Shown here in pieces: positions 27,323-35,502 of a stretch of DNA of 64,000 bases. A model generated the notes under the pieces. It worked only from the letters and a program-made list of their open reading frames with translations. It was not told the DNA's origin and did no database searches. The position numbers were made by a program, and so were the translations under genes. Within the stretch, counting starts at the first letter, position 1, and the number at the start of each line of letters is the position of its first letter. The stretch is from Amycolatopsis solani (GTDB lineage Bacteria > Actinomycetota > Actinomycetes > Mycobacteriales > Pseudonocardiaceae): NCBI RefSeq assembly GCF_033441515.1, contig NZ_JAWQJT010000001.1, positions 868,001 to 932,000 of the forward strand, read 5' to 3'.

Positions 27323-27346
27323 TACGGAACGCACCGATCGCTACCG

Positions 27347-28750
27347 TCAGGTGTCGACGTTCTCGTACTTCCAGACCATGTCCAGCAACGGCAGGACGCT
27401 CGGGTCGGGCGTCCCCTGCCGGTCCGGATTCGCGAGATCGATGCCCGCGCGGGCGAAGTAGTCCGCGACCAGCGACTGGAACCGAGCCACCACGCCACCC
27501 GAGTCCTGGATGGCCCGCACGACGAGCTCGGAGCGGTAGGTGGAGAACGAGAACTGGCGCGACGTACGACCGTGCTTCTGCCGTTCGTCGTAGCCGATCT
27601 CCTCGAAGTGCTGGTCCAGCATCTTGTCCAGCTCGTGGGGGGTGGGCGGCTCGGCACCGACGCCGACGCCGGGAAGGCGGCGGAGCGTCAGGCGGGGCAC
27701 CTCGTCGAGGAAGTGGCCGGGGTACCGCCTCTGGTAGTCCGCGAGGAGGTCGACCACCGCCTTCTCCGCGTCCTTGGCCGAGAGGTAGACGACGATGACG
27801 TCCCGCACCGTCGTGGCCCGCGCGTGGTCGGCGAGCTTGACCCAGGTGACCTCCGGCAACGGGTGGATGCGTGCCTTGACGAACTCGTAGACCTCCGCGA
27901 TGTGCCGCGGGTGCGGGTTGAGGTAGACGCGGGTGCTCGGCAGGTTTCCCTTGTCGGCGAGCTGCAGGGGGTAACCGGAACGCGAGTTCTTGATGTCCTC
28001 GTCCGAAGTGCTCCCGCGCAGCTTCCGGGCGTCGAGCGCGTCGATGTACTCGCCCGCGGAAGGGGCCGGCATCCCCTGCTTAACGTCGGACTGCTTGTAG
28101 AAGTCGTCGTAGAAGGTCTTGGCGTCGACTCCCCCTTGCTGCCACTTCGCCCACATGTCCATCAGCTGGCGCCGGGCGTCGGGGGAGAAGTCGGTCCACG
28201 CCGCCGGCGCTTTCTCCTTCTCCTTCTCTTTCTCCTCGGCAACGCGCTTGGCGGGTTGCGAGGAAAGGTTTCCCCGGGCCGTTTTGACCTCGTCGAGTGA
28301 AGGGACGAAGCCACCTTTCCCCGGGGGTCGTTCGCCGTACTTCTCGTTCAGCCGCCCCCAGAGATCGGTGAGCGCGCCCATCGACGCACCTTCCCCGAGC
28401 GCCCGGTACAGCTGGTCGAGGTACTCGTTCCACACCGGCGCCGGAACCTTCGAATCGGCCGGAAAAGTGCTCAGCACGTTCCAGAGCCCGCTGTCGGTGC
28501 TGGTGAAATCCTTGATCCGCTTCTTGGCGGCGGCGGCCAGCTTCTTGTCCGCCTTCTTCAGGCTCTTGATGCGGGTCTCGTCCGCGCCGGAAAGCCGGAC
28601 CCGCTGCACGACGAGGGACGTCACGGCCGCGTTGCCGGCCAGCTGGTTGAGCCGCAGCAACTGCGCGACCTCGGGGTGGCGCACGGGCGTCGCCGGGCGG
28701 CCGCGGGGCACCCGCTCGCGGTCATCGGGCCGATGGGCTTTCACGATCAC
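27347..28750 (-). CDS. HopA1/LxmY-like domain protein with an N-terminal AGNAAV (eCIS-type) motif
   Basis: A 467-residue protein (GTG start chosen at 28750; the reading extends to 28858). Near the N-terminus, LLRLNQLAGNAAVTSLVVQR matches a motif I associate with proteins of contractile-injection-system loci. A Lys-rich coil (EEKEKEKEKA) lies mid-protein. From residue about 272 the sequence follows the HopA1/lanthipeptide-lyase pattern: STRVYLNPHP, VTWVKLADHARATTVRDVIV, LPGVGVGAEP and SRQFSFSTYR, ending FARAGIDLANP. HopA1-like domains occur in Pseudomonas effectors and class V lanthipeptide lyases. No lanthipeptide precursor or injection-system gene is visible. I infer an effector- or toxin-like role, not a proven one. 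No signal peptide. Confidence 0.6.
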   Translation of the reverse strand: MIVKAHRPDDRERVPRGRPATPVRHPEVAQLLRLNQLAGNAAVTSLVVQRVRLSGADETRIKSLKKADKKLAAAAKKRIKDFTSTDSGLWNVLSTFPADSKVPAPVWNEYLDQLYRALGEGASMGALTDLWGRLNEKYGERPPGKGGFVPSLDEVKTARGNLSSQPAKRVAEEKEKEKEKAPAAWTDFSPDARRQLMDMWAKWQQGGVDAKTFYDDFYKQSDVKQGMPAPSAGEYIDALDARKLRGSTSDEDIKNSRSGYPLQLADKGNLPSTRVYLNPHPRHIAEVYEFVKARIHPLPEVTWVKLADHARATTVRDVIVVYLSAKDAEKAVVDLLADYQRRYPGHFLDEVPRLTLRRLPGVGVGAEPPTPHELDKMLDQHFEEIGYDERQKHGRTSRQFSFSTYRSELVVRAIQDSGGVVARFQSLVADYFARAGIDLANPDRQGTPDPSVLPLLDMVWKYENVDT

Positions 28751-28904
28751 CCGCCATCCCGGACGGGGCGCACGCGGCCCGTCCGCGCTTTTCCACCCGG
28801 GGCCGAACCCGGTGATCGTCCCACGGTGACACGGGCCGATCACCGGGTCCAGCGGCACCCGGGCGGTAACGCGGGCAGCGTCGGCTGCCCTCGCGAGCAG
28901 AGCC

Positions 28905-29564
28905 TCACAGGCCGCGCGCGGTGATGTCGCCGGCCGCGGTGGTCGCGTGGATCGTCAGCTGGGCCACGCCGTCGACGTTCTTCAGCGAGTTGCGGATCCG
29001 GCCGTGCGACGTGCCGGCGTCCAAGGCCGCCGAGACGCCGGCGGCGATCTCGATGTCGCCCGCGTCGGTGCGCAGCGACACCACGCCGGGGCCGGCTTCG
29101 ACGACGCGGATGTCGCCCTTGCTCGTGCGGATCTCCGCGTCGCCGGTCAGGCGGCCGACCGAGACGTCGCCGTCGCGGGTGGTGAGGTGGGCGCTCGCGG
29201 CTTCGTCGAGGTCGATCGAGCCCTGCTCGCTCTCGACGGCCACGGCGCCGAGCCGCCCGACGGCCAGGAGTTCGGCGGCGGCCGCCTTCAGTTCGACGCG
29301 GGAACCGGCGGGCAGGCCGACCGTCACGTCGATCGCTCCGGACGCGCCGAAGTACTGGTTCTTCGCCGGGGCAGCGATCCGCAGGACGCCGTCGGCGTAG
29401 TCGACGGTGGTCTGCTCGGCCGCCTTCGCGTCGCGGCTCTTGGCCGGGTCCGCGGGGCGGACCTCGACCGTGGTGTCGGCCCGGTCGGCGGCGACGAACC
29501 GGATGCGCGCCGCGGGAACGGTCAGGACGGCGGCGATCGGGGCGGGGGTGGTGAACGTGGTCAT
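28905..29564 (-). CDS. DUF4097-family beta-helix protein
   Basis: A 219-residue protein built of short repeated beta strands (SEQGSIDLDE, TTRDGDVSVGRLTG, TSKGDIRVVE and TDAGDIEIAAG), the pattern of DUF4097/putative-adhesin proteins. It has no signal peptide or lipobox, so it is probably cytoplasmic. Function in this family is unknown. The ATG at 29564 has a GGAGACC ribosome site; a longer in-frame reading would run through the MerR gene. It follows the MerR-HEAT gene by 94 bases on the same strand, suggesting that the regulator controls it. The HopA1-like gene lies 154 bases downstream. Confidence 0.82.
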   Translation of the reverse strand: MTTFTTPAPIAAVLTVPAARIRFVAADRADTTVEVRPADPAKSRDAKAAEQTTVDYADGVLRIAAPAKNQYFGASGAIDVTVGLPAGSRVELKAAAAELLAVGRLGAVAVESEQGSIDLDEAASAHLTTRDGDVSVGRLTGDAEIRTSKGDIRVVEAGPGVVSLRTDAGDIEIAAGVSAALDAGTSHGRIRNSLKNVDGVAQLTIHATTAAGDITARGL

Positions 29565-29658
29565 GGCGGTGGTCTCCTGGTGCGGTCGTGTTCTCTTCGG
29601 TGTGAGAACCACGATCGCCGGGGGCGCTGACACGGCGTGGCCACGGCGCTGACGCGGC

Positions 29659-30654
29659 TCAGTCAGCGGACCGCGCGCCGTGGAGGGCCGAGGCGACGAG
29701 GGCGACCGTCGGGTCTTCGTCGCCGGCCAGCCGCTGGAGGAGGTCCCGCGGACCGGTACCGGGCAACTCGGCGAGGGCCTGCGCCAAGCGGATCCGCACG
29801 GCGGTGTCCGCGGTGAGTTCGGCGGCGAGCGCGGCCAGGATCCGTTCACCGCACGCGGGGTCGAGGGACAGCGTCCCGAGCACCTCGGACGCCTCGACGT
29901 CGTTCGTGCCCTCGGCCACCATGGCGACGAGCACCGGCACAGCGTCGGTCACACCCCGCCTCCCCGCGGCCAAGGCCGCCCGCCGGCGCACATCGGGTTG
30001 CGGGTCCTCGAGCGCGCCGGTGAGCACCTCGGTCGCTTCGGGACCGGGCAGCGACGCGACCGCCAGCACCGCGCGGCGCCGGACATCGGCGTCGGCCGAC
30101 CGGACCCCGGCCGCCACGCCGGCCAGCCCGTCCCCACCCGCCCGCGCCAGCGCCCACCGCAGCGCACCGGCGACGTTCGGATCCCGTTCGGCGAGCACGG
30201 CTTTGACCAGCAGCTCGGCGGGCAGCGGCACGTCATCACCCGGCGCCAGGACGGCCTGCTGCCGGCTCGCGGCGCTCGGCGAAGCCAGGCCGTGCAGGAG
30301 TTCGACGACACGCAGGACGTCCGCCCAGCCTTCGGGCGCCGACGCGTCGATCGCCCGCAGGCGGTCGAGGAGCTCGCGTTCCCGGTTGAGGCGTTCCTCG
30401 GTCCGCCGGACCAGCTCACCGACCAAAGTGGACGGAGTGAAGTCCGGATCCGCGAGCGCGCGGCCGACCTGCCGCAGCGACAACCCCAGCGAGCGCAGGC
30501 CTTCGACGTGGAAGATCCGGCGGATGTCCGCTTCGGAGTATTCGCGGTAGCCGCCGACCGTGCGCCCGGTCGGCCGCACCAGCCCGAGGGAGTCGTAGTG
30601 CCGCAGCATCCGCGTACTCACCCCGGACCGGCGGGCCACTTCCCCGATCAGCAC
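29659..30654 (-). CDS. MerR-family regulator fused to HEAT repeats
   Basis: A 331-residue protein. Residues 1-70 are a MerR winged helix (MLIGEVARRSGVSTRMLRHY, then GGYREYSEADIRRI), followed by the usual antiparallel coil. In place of a metal- or drug-binding domain, residues about 110-331 form HEAT-like helical repeats (DVRRRAVLAVASL, then DVRRRAALAAGRRG, with an Arg-rich face). The repeats probably bind a protein or ligand that sets promoter activity. It overlaps the upstream HEAT protein gene by seven bases and lies 94 bases before the DUF4097 gene, giving a likely three-gene operon. Confidence 0.87.
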   Translation of the reverse strand: MLIGEVARRSGVSTRMLRHYDSLGLVRPTGRTVGGYREYSEADIRRIFHVEGLRSLGLSLRQVGRALADPDFTPSTLVGELVRRTEERLNRERELLDRLRAIDASAPEGWADVLRVVELLHGLASPSAASRQQAVLAPGDDVPLPAELLVKAVLAERDPNVAGALRWALARAGGDGLAGVAAGVRSADADVRRRAVLAVASLPGPEATEVLTGALEDPQPDVRRRAALAAGRRGVTDAVPVLVAMVAEGTNDVEASEVLGTLSLDPACGERILAALAAELTADTAVRIRLAQALAELPGTGPRDLLQRLAGDEDPTVALVASALHGARSAD

Positions 30655-31292
30655 GCGGTTTCCCCCGCGCGCTCCGGACCGAGCGCGACGACCCGCTTCG
30701 CCTCGTCGACCCCGAGGTCGAACCCGGCGTCCGGGTCACGCAGGAGGTTTCGCGTGGCCCGAGCGTGCGCCCGCACGGCCGGGTCTTGACTGGTGAGCCC
30801 GGTCCGCAAGGCGTCCTCGACGACGTCCCCGAGCGCGACGAGCGCCCGGCTGAGACTCAGCCGCACGGCCCGATCCCCGCGCCCGAGCTGCGCGGCCAGG
30901 TCCACGGCGAGCCCCTCCCGCTCCCCCTCGGGCACGAGCACGACGGCGGCCCGCCAAGCACTCCGCGCGACCTCCTCGTCGGCGTCGTGCAGCAACGCCC
31001 GCGTGATCTCCGGCCACACCGACCGGTCACCGATCTTGGAGAGCGTGTGCAGCGCCTGGCTCCGGGCCTGCGGCACCGCGGACCGCAACTCCACAACCAG
31101 CTTCGGCACGGTGACGTCCGACGGGAGCCGGGTCAGCGCCCAGGTGAGCATGTCCCGCACAAAGAAGTCCGGCTCGACGCCGGCCCGTGCGACAAGCGCT
31201 TCGACGTCGCCGGGATCGGCGCGCGTCCCCACCGCGAGCGCGGCTCGCAACCGCACCGACGAGTTCGCGGCACTCAGCTGTGTCGGGTCCAT
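30648..31292 (-). CDS. HEAT-repeat protein
   Basis: A 214-residue protein made of HEAT-type helical pairs (VRLRAALAVGTRADPGDVEA, VARSAWRAAVVLV, and PAVRAHARATRNLL) with a VEPDFFVRDMLTWALTRLP segment. There is no signal peptide or membrane helix. Similar HEAT proteins are annotated near MerR-HEAT regulators; a direct interaction between the two HEAT proteins is plausible, because they share an overlap of seven bases and a promoter. The ATG at 31292 is preceded by a strong GGAGGAGG ribosome site; a GTG nine bases upstream is less likely. The exact role is unknown. Confidence 0.82.
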   Translation of the reverse strand: MDPTQLSAANSSVRLRAALAVGTRADPGDVEALVARAGVEPDFFVRDMLTWALTRLPSDVTVPKLVVELRSAVPQARSQALHTLSKIGDRSVWPEITRALLHDADEEVARSAWRAAVVLVPEGEREGLAVDLAAQLGRGDRAVRLSLSRALVALGDVVEDALRTGLTSQDPAVRAHARATRNLLRDPDAGFDLGVDEAKRVVALGPERAGETAC

Positions 31293-31313
31293 GGTGACCA
31301 CCTCCTCCCCCGT

Positions 31314-31344
31314 AGTGAAGAGGTTGTCACAGTGTGAAGGTCAA
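31314..31344 (-). promoter_or_regulatory. MerR-type promoter/operator upstream of the HEAT-MerR operon
   Basis: On the minus strand a TTGACC hexamer (31344-31339) lies 19 bases from a TTCACT hexamer (31319-31314). The spacer contains the perfect dyad TCACACTGTGA (31327-31337). A long -35/-10 spacing with a dyad between is what MerR-family activators use. The same operon encodes a MerR protein, so self-regulation is likely. Confidence 0.5.
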
Positions 31345-31361
31345 GCAAGTTCGGGAAAAAG

Positions 31362-31393
31362 AAGAAGACCCCCTCTCGCGAGGGGGTCTTCTT
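31362..31393 (-). terminator. rho-independent terminator after the tRNA genes
   Basis: A perfect 13-base-pair stem (AAGAAGACCCCCT with AGGGGGTCTTCTT) closes a six-base loop CTCGCG. On the minus strand it is followed by a T-rich run, the form expected at the end of the tRNA transcript. It also stands between the tRNA genes and the HEAT operon promoter. Confidence 0.8.
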
Positions 31394-31410
31394 GCTGTCT
31401 CAACCAGACG

Positions 31411-31484
31411 TGCGCCCGAAGGGATTCGAACCCCTGACCTTCTGATCCGTAGTCAGATGCTCTATCCAGCTGAGCTACGGGCGC
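31411..31484 (-). tRNA. tRNA-Arg (anticodon ACG)
   Basis: The minus strand folds as a 74-base cloverleaf: acceptor GCGCCCG paired with CGGGCGC, a D-arm containing AGCTGGATAGAGC, an anticodon stem TCTGA/TCAGA with loop CTACGGA (anticodon ACG, Arg) and a T-arm GGTTCGAATCC. The discriminator is A and CCA is not encoded. It decodes CGU, CGC and CGA after A34 deamination. Confidence 0.97.
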
Positions 31485-31530
31485 GTGTTCAGTTGTTCTA
31501 TAACCTAGCACCCGGCGAACCGGGTACCAG

Positions 31531-31620
31531 CGGAGGCTCCGGGATTTGAACCCGGGAGGGGGGGTTACCCCCAACCGCATTAGCAGTGCGGCGCCATAGA
31601 CCAGACTAGGCGAAGCCTCC
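31531..31620 (-). tRNA. tRNA-Ser (anticodon GCU)
   Basis: A 90-base type II tRNA on the minus strand: acceptor GGAGGCT with AGCCTCC, an anticodon stem CCGCA/TGCGG with loop CTGCTAA (anticodon GCT, Ser for AGC/AGU), a long variable arm around GGGGGTAACCCCC, and a GGTTCAAATCC T-arm. The discriminator is G. It lies 46 bases upstream of tRNA-Arg and is probably in the same transcript. Confidence 0.97.
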
Positions 31621-31685
31621 TGGGCCCAACGACCACTGCTCAGATAGGTTACACACCCCCGGATCACGCCGGAAAGGCACCCCCC

Positions 31686-33401
31686 TCACGCCCGTCGCAG
31701 CAGTCTGAGCAGGCGTGGAGAGCGTCCGCCCAGTCCTTCCGCTTCGAACGTCGCGATGCCGACGCGGGGCAGTTCGCGGACGCCCGGGTAGACCAGGTAC
31801 CTGGGGACCCAGCGGGGCTGGAACTTCGCGTTGAAGCGGTAGAGCGTTTCGATCTGGATCCAGCGCGAGAAGAAGTGCAGCACCTTCGCCGCCGTCTTCG
31901 CGACCGGGCCCGCGCCGATGCGCTGGCCCTGTTCCATCAGGGCGCGGAACGCCGCGAAGTTCAGGGAGACCTGGGTGATGCCGTGGCGGCCGGCGGCCAG
32001 CAGGAGTTCCGAGATCATCAGCTCGTTGACGCCGTTGTCGGCCGTGCGGTCGCGGCGCATGACGTCCAGGGACAGACCGGTCGCGCCCCACGGGACGAAC
32101 TGGAGGACGCCGCGGACGCGGCCGCCCTGTTCGGCCGTCACCAGGACCGACGTCGGGTCGCCCATGCGGCCCAGTGCCATCGAGAAGCCGCGCTCGGTGT
32201 CCGTGCCGCGCCAGTTCGCGGCCAGGGCCGTCAGCTCGTCCAGTTCGCCGAAGCGCAGGTCTTCGGTGCGGCGGACCAGCACCTTGTAGCCCGCGCGCTT
32301 CGTGCGGGCCGCCGCCTGGCGGACGCCGCGCATGACGCGGCCGTCGAGGGTGAAGCCGTCGACGTCGACGACCGCTTCGTCGCCGATCTCCAGTACCTCC
32401 AGGCCGAAGCGGGCCCAGACCGTCGCGCCCAGTTCCGACACGCCCATCGCGGCCGGGACCCAGCCGTTGCGGCGGCAGACCTCCAGGTACTCCTCGATCG
32501 CGCCCGGCCAGGCCTCGTGGTCGCCCAGCGGGTCCGCCGAACACAGCGCGACCCCGGCGATCACGCGGTACGTGACCGCGGCCTTGCCGGTGCGGGAGAA
32601 CACCGCGAACTTGTCACGCCGCAGCGCGAAGTAGCCGAGGGAGTCCCGCTCGCCGTGCTCGTCCAGCAGCTTGCGCAGGCGGGTGACCTCCTCGTCGCTC
32701 AACCTCGGCGCCGGCTCGGCCGACCGCAACAGGAAGTACGCCGAGACCAGGACCGCGGCCAGGCCGAACAGCAGGCCGACGGCGGCGGTCAGGTCCTCCA
32801 GCCACATCTGGTGGAACTCCGCGGGCCCGCTGGCCCCCACCAGCGCGAGCGCGGACTCCGCCAGCCGGTCCGCGAAGCTCATCGGCTCGAGCACCGCGTG
32901 CGAGGCCACCGACAGCAGGATGACGTTGATCACGAACCCGGCCAGCGCCAGCTGGAGGAACACGCGCACCGCGCGCCAGCGCCCGACCACCGGGTCCGGC
33001 TTCGCGACGAAGTAGCGTCGGCTCGCGATCAGGCCCACCAGCAGCACGACCGACACCAGGCCGGCGCCGAAGACGTGCCGCAGGCCGAGGTGCGACACCG
33101 TGAGCAGCACCGTCGCGCCGACCGCCAGCTGCCACGCGCGGCGCTTGCGCCGTCGCAGCCCCGCGGCCAGCAGCACCAGGAGCACGCCCGTGACCAACGC
33201 CACGGTGGCCGCCGCGACCGTGGCCTCCTGCGGCAGCTCCAGCCACTCCGACAGGCGCCCGCGCAGGCTGCGCCGCCCGGCCGGGACCAGGACCGACACC
33301 AGCGTCATCAGTCCGGCCAGCCGGGTCACCCAGGTGATCACCCCCACGGTGGTGGCTCCCGCCACCCGCCAGGTGGTCTGCGCGCGGGTACTCGTCACCA
33401 C
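31686..33401 (-). CDS. phosphatidylglycerol lysyltransferase-type protein (MprF/LysX N-terminal-like, DUF2156)
   Basis: A 571-residue membrane protein. The N-terminal 230 residues hold about five to six hydrophobic helices (LVSVLVPAGR, VALVTGVLLVLLAAGL, VGATVLLTVSHLGL, VVLLVGLIASRRYF). The C-terminal half is the GNAT-like DUF2156 domain (FALRRDKFAVFSRTGKAAVT, then NGVNELMISELLLAAG and ETLYRFNAKFQPRWVPRYLV), which transfers an amino acid from aminoacyl-tRNA to phosphatidylglycerol. In mycobacterial LysX this part is fused to a lysyl-tRNA synthetase; here that domain is absent, so it must use tRNA made elsewhere. The usual outcome is resistance to cationic peptides and membrane adaptation. The amino acid is unknown. 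Confidence 0.88.
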   Translation of the reverse strand: MVTSTRAQTTWRVAGATTVGVITWVTRLAGLMTLVSVLVPAGRRSLRGRLSEWLELPQEATVAAATVALVTGVLLVLLAAGLRRRKRRAWQLAVGATVLLTVSHLGLRHVFGAGLVSVVLLVGLIASRRYFVAKPDPVVGRWRAVRVFLQLALAGFVINVILLSVASHAVLEPMSFADRLAESALALVGASGPAEFHQMWLEDLTAAVGLLFGLAAVLVSAYFLLRSAEPAPRLSDEEVTRLRKLLDEHGERDSLGYFALRRDKFAVFSRTGKAAVTYRVIAGVALCSADPLGDHEAWPGAIEEYLEVCRRNGWVPAAMGVSELGATVWARFGLEVLEIGDEAVVDVDGFTLDGRVMRGVRQAAARTKRAGYKVLVRRTEDLRFGELDELTALAANWRGTDTERGFSMALGRMGDPTSVLVTAEQGGRVRGVLQFVPWGATGLSLDVMRRDRTADNGVNELMISELLLAAGRHGITQVSLNFAAFRALMEQGQRIGAGPVAKTAAKVLHFFSRWIQIETLYRFNAKFQPRWVPRYLVYPGVRELPRVGIATFEAEGLGGRSPRLLRLLRRA

Positions 33402-33437
33402 CTGTGCAACCCGTTGTGGACGATCATGCTTCCCCGT

Positions 33438-35417
33438 CTACCCCCTAGCGAGCTCCACGAACGGCGTCAGCGCCGCCGGGTTGGCCAGCGCGTCACGGCT
33501 GACGGCCCGGTCGGGAGCCACACCGGCGAGGATCTTCTTCACCGGTACCTCACACTTCTTACCGTTCAAGGTACGAGGAATCTCGGAAACCACCACGAAC
33601 CGATCGGGTACATGGCGTGGTGACAGAGCGCTGCGAAGCTCCTTCTTCAGCCGGGGCTCGACCGCTTCCAGCTCGACGCCGTCGGCGAGCACCACGAAAC
33701 AGATCAGCCGGCCGTCCTCGTTCCCGGCCGCCGAGGTGTCCACGACCAGGGAATCCGCGATCTCGTCGTAGCCCTCGACGACCCGGTAGAACTCCGCCGT
33801 GCCCATCCGGACGCCGCCGCGGTTGAGCGTCGAGTCGCTGCGGCCGTAGATGACCGCCGAGCCGCGGTTCGTGATCCGGATCCAGTCGCCGTGGCGCCAG
33901 AGGCCCGGGTACATCTCGAAGTACGCCTCACGCAGGCGGGAGCCGTCCGGGTCGTTCCAGAAGAACACCGGCATCGACGGCATCGGCTTCGTGATGACCA
34001 GCTCGCCGACCTCCTCGACGACGGCGTTGCCCGCTTCGTCGAGCGCGGTGACGGCGGCACCCAGCGCCGGGCAGGACAGCTCGCCGAGCCAGACCGGGAC
34101 GTCGGGGGCGGACGCGACGAACGCCGCGCACAGGTCCGTGCCGCCGGAGACCGAGCAGATCTGGACGTTCTTGCCGACCTCGTCCACGATCCACCGGAAG
34201 CCTTCGACGCTCAGCGGCGCGCCGGTGGACCCCAGCGCGCGCAACGCCGTCAGGTCGTAGCGCTCGGCCGGCTTGACGCCCTTCTTGAGGCAGCTCTGGA
34301 TGTACGGCGCCGACGTGCCGAAGTACGTCACGCGGTGCTGCTCGGCCAGGTGCCACAGCGCGTTCAGGTCCGGGAACCCCGGGCTGCCGTCGTAGAGCAC
34401 GATCGTGGTGCCGACCAGCAGGCCGGAGATGAGGAAGTTCCACATCATCCAGCCGGTGGTGCTGAACCAGAAGAACCGGTCGCCCGGCCCGAGGTCGGTC
34501 TGCAGCGCGAGGGCCTTGAGGTGCTCGAGGGTGATGCCGCCGTGGCCGTGCACGATGCCCTTCGGCAGGCCCGTGGTGCCCGAGGAGTAGAGCACCCACA
34601 GCGGGTGCGCGAACTCGACCGGCTCGAACAGCAGGGGCGCGCCCGCGTGCGCCGCCAGCAGCTCGTCCCAGTCGTGCGTGCCGTCCATCCGGCCTTCGCC
34701 GACGTACTCGACGAGCACGGTCGCGGCCAGCGACGGCAGCTTCGCCTGCAGGTCGGCGACCGTCGTGCGGATGTCGAACTGGCGGCCGTTGTACGCGTAG
34801 GCGTTGACGGCGAAGAACAGCTTCGGCTCGATCTGCACGAACCGGTCCGCGACCGCGCGCACGCCGAAGTCCGGCGAGCACGACGACCAGATCGCGCCGA
34901 TGCTCGCCGCGGCGAGGAACGCGACCAGCGTCTGCGGGCAGTTCGGGGCCAGCGCGACGACCCGGTCACCCTTGCCGACGCCGAGCTCGAGGAACGCCGC
35001 GCGAGCCGCCGCGACCTGCGCGCGCAGGTCGCCGTAGGTCAGCTGGTTCGCGAAGCCGTCCTCGCGGTGGAAGATCACCGCCGTCTCGTCGTCGCCCTTG
35101 GCCGCGCCCGCGACGCCGGGGGTCAGCGCGTGCTCGGCGTAGTTCAGCGTGCCGCCGTCGAACCAGACGGCGTCCGGCATCCCGCCCGAGAGCACCTCAC
35201 CCGGCTGGTCGTGCCAGCGCACGCCGAGGAAGTCCGCGACCGCCGCCCAGAATTCGGGGCCGCGCTCCACGGAGAACTCGTGCAGCGAGTGGTAGTCGTC
35301 CACCTCGACGTCGCGCTCGGCGCGCAGCCACTGGCGGAAGGCTTCGATCTTGGTGTCGGCAACGTGGCCCGGCTCAGGGCGCCACAGGACCTCGGGAGCG
35401 TCGGCGGTGTGCGTCAC
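33438..35417 (-). CDS. acetoacetate-CoA ligase
   Basis: A 659-residue ANL-family ligase that activates acetoacetate to acetoacetyl-CoA with ATP. The P-loop-like motif WVLYSSGTTGLPKGIVHGHG lies mid-protein, with FFWFSTTGWMMWNFLISGLL and GGTDLCAAFVAS typical of AacS enzymes. The late hinge region GRSDSTLNRGGVRMGTAEFY and C-terminal Lys of TLNGKKCEVPVKKI complete the active site. Length fits AacS (about 650). Such enzymes salvage acetoacetate for lipid or polymer synthesis. No other ketone-body gene is next to it; upstream is the dienelactone-hydrolase-like gene. Confidence 0.93.
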   Translation of the reverse strand: MTHTADAPEVLWRPEPGHVADTKIEAFRQWLRAERDVEVDDYHSLHEFSVERGPEFWAAVADFLGVRWHDQPGEVLSGGMPDAVWFDGGTLNYAEHALTPGVAGAAKGDDETAVIFHREDGFANQLTYGDLRAQVAAARAAFLELGVGKGDRVVALAPNCPQTLVAFLAAASIGAIWSSCSPDFGVRAVADRFVQIEPKLFFAVNAYAYNGRQFDIRTTVADLQAKLPSLAATVLVEYVGEGRMDGTHDWDELLAAHAGAPLLFEPVEFAHPLWVLYSSGTTGLPKGIVHGHGGITLEHLKALALQTDLGPGDRFFWFSTTGWMMWNFLISGLLVGTTIVLYDGSPGFPDLNALWHLAEQHRVTYFGTSAPYIQSCLKKGVKPAERYDLTALRALGSTGAPLSVEGFRWIVDEVGKNVQICSVSGGTDLCAAFVASAPDVPVWLGELSCPALGAAVTALDEAGNAVVEEVGELVITKPMPSMPVFFWNDPDGSRLREAYFEMYPGLWRHGDWIRITNRGSAVIYGRSDSTLNRGGVRMGTAEFYRVVEGYDEIADSLVVDTSAAGNEDGRLICFVVLADGVELEAVEPRLKKELRSALSPRHVPDRFVVVSEIPRTLNGKKCEVPVKKILAGVAPDRAVSRDALANPAALTPFVELARG

Positions 35418-35502
35418 GACCCGAGCCTAATCCCTCGGATCGGGAAGTCACTGTGTCCGGAACCGACATTCGGCAGGTCAGCCGGGTGTCGGTCGCCCAC
35501 AC

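Noticed and set aside
27347..28750. A class V lanthipeptide cluster
   Set aside because: Only the HopA1-like domain is present; no precursor peptide, kinase-like partner or modification gene was found around it.
31411..31620. tRNA genes as an integration site for a mobile element
   Set aside because: No integrase, no direct repeat of the tRNA 3' end nearby, and the flanking genes look chromosomal.
31875..33623. A 582-codon plus-strand reading frame
   Set aside because: Antisense to the MprF-like gene, rich in Arg, Gln and His, no domain.
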